Shown here: positions 6,300 to 6,694 of the stretch, piece after piece
Position numbering within the stretch: the stretch's first letter is position 1
How the letters are laid out: every line of letters begins with the position of its first letter
NCBI GenBank assembly: GCA_007135845.1
Contig: SLIC01000234.1
Span: forward strand, 1 to 6,694
Source of the DNA: Candidatus Brevefilum sp.
GTDB lineage: Bacteria > Chloroflexota > Anaerolineae > Anaerolineales > Anaerolineaceae
DNA: 6,694 nucleotides
Direction: 5' to 3'
Program-made: the position numbers and the translations under genes
Notes under the pieces: generated by a model
Database searches by the model: none
What the model saw: only the letters and a program-made list of their open reading frames with translations
What the model was told of the DNA's origin: nothing

Positions 6300-6694
6300 C
6301 GGGTCGCCTCCTGGATGACCTCATCAAAGCTTAGCAAGCGGGTTTTTGACCCATTTTTGGCTGCTGCATAGTAACAGGCTTTAGCTGAGTCTGTCGCCAA
6401 TGCGTTAAAGCGGCCTTTGATGGGTGCCACCACACAGCAGGTGTCTGTGGCGAATTTTGCTCCAGCCCCTTCGATGACGGCTGTGTAGCCCATACGATCT
6501 GCCATACCCTTGACCGGGCGTGAGGTTGTGATCCAGAATTCCTTGGTGACTCTTTTGCCCGCCAAAGCCTGGGCGATGTGTTGGATTTCCCGCAGGGTCA
6601 GGTGAGGGCAGCCCAAACTGAGGAAGTCAATTTCATCTGGGTCAGCATTGTTCAGGCTGGCCTTGGCTTCATCCAGGTCATATTGGCTGATTGA
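6296..6694 (-). CDS. Aconitase X catalytic (large) subunit, C-terminal part; phosphomevalonate dehydratase large subunit-like
   Basis: The frame is open to the right edge, giving the last 132 residues of a protein that is usually about 400 long, so the start and N-terminal two thirds are outside the window. Seen: FLSLGCPHLTLREI (near 23-36), KEFWITTSRPVKGMA (about 50-64), IEGAGAKFATDTCCVVAPI (about 74-92), and FNALATDSAKACYYAA (about 96-111). The cysteines in GCPH and DTC are conserved in aconitase X and are plausible iron-sulfur ligands. The enzyme removes water from a hydroxy acid; characterised relatives act on mevalonate 5-phosphate (archaea) or cis-3-hydroxy-L-proline (bacteria). It overlaps the small subunit gene by four bases and is presumably in one transcript with it, possibly extending to ubiX. 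Which substrate group it belongs to needs the missing N-terminal part. Confidence 0.93.
   Translation of the reverse strand, partial: SISQYDLDEAKASLNNADPDEIDFLSLGCPHLTLREIQHIAQALAGKRVTKEFWITTSRPVKGMADRMGYTAVIEGAGAKFATDTCCVVAPIKGRFNALATDSAKACYYAAAKNGSKTRLLSFDEVIQEATR
6307..6312 (-). promoter_or_regulatory. Strong Shine-Dalgarno for the aconitase X small subunit
   Basis: AGGAGG on the minus strand, seven bases before ATG 6297-6299 and within the end of the large subunit gene. It fixes the small subunit start at the ATGA overlap. Confidence 0.75.

Noticed and set aside
1..6694. CRISPR arrays, tRNA or rRNA genes, transposases, attachment sites
   Set aside because: I looked on both strands for regularly spaced repeats, cloverleaf-like segments and transposase motifs and found none.

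Overview
The window looks like a piece of a bacterial chromosome of moderate GC. Protein style, a two-gene aconitase X with a flavin prenyltransferase, and a SUMF1-type domain behind a repeat-like linker suggest Chloroflexota (Anaerolineae-like). That assignment rests on family knowledge and recollection only; no marker gene is present. No RNA gene, CRISPR array, insertion sequence or complete mobile element was seen.

Layout. The left edge (2-958, + strand) holds the C-terminal 318 residues of a protein ending in a SUMF1/FGE-sulfatase-like domain, with its start outside the window. Every later gene is on the minus strand. Read in the direction of transcription from the right edge these are: the C-terminal third of the aconitase X catalytic subunit (6296-6694), the aconitase X small (swivel, DUF126) subunit (5910-6299, ATGA overlap), a UbiX flavin prenyltransferase (5301-5867), a non-coding or decayed stretch (4961-5300), a Ste24-type M48 membrane metalloprotease (3833-4960), a 144-base spacer with a good promoter and a palindrome, then a two-gene glycosylation operon: a polyprenyl-phosphate GT2 glycosyltransferase (2783-3688) and a large multi-pass GT-C-like membrane protein (1017-2783), overlapping by one base (TGATG). 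That operon converges on the SUMF1 gene across a 58-base gap.

How they work together. The GT2 enzyme probably makes a polyprenyl-phosphate sugar that the GT-C-like protein uses outside the membrane. The aconitase X pair beside UbiX is the most interesting group: in the archaeon Aeropyrum pernix, aconitase X is phosphomevalonate dehydratase and the next step is a UbiD-type decarboxylase needing the prenyl-FMN that UbiX makes. A bacterial version of the trans-anhydromevalonate 5-phosphate route is therefore a plausible reading, but no UbiD, isopentenyl phosphate kinase or mevalonate kinase is visible here. The SUMF1-like domain lacks the catalytic cysteines of true FGE, and its C-terminus resembles variable regions of diversity-generating retroelement targets, though no template repeat or reverse transcriptase lies in the window.
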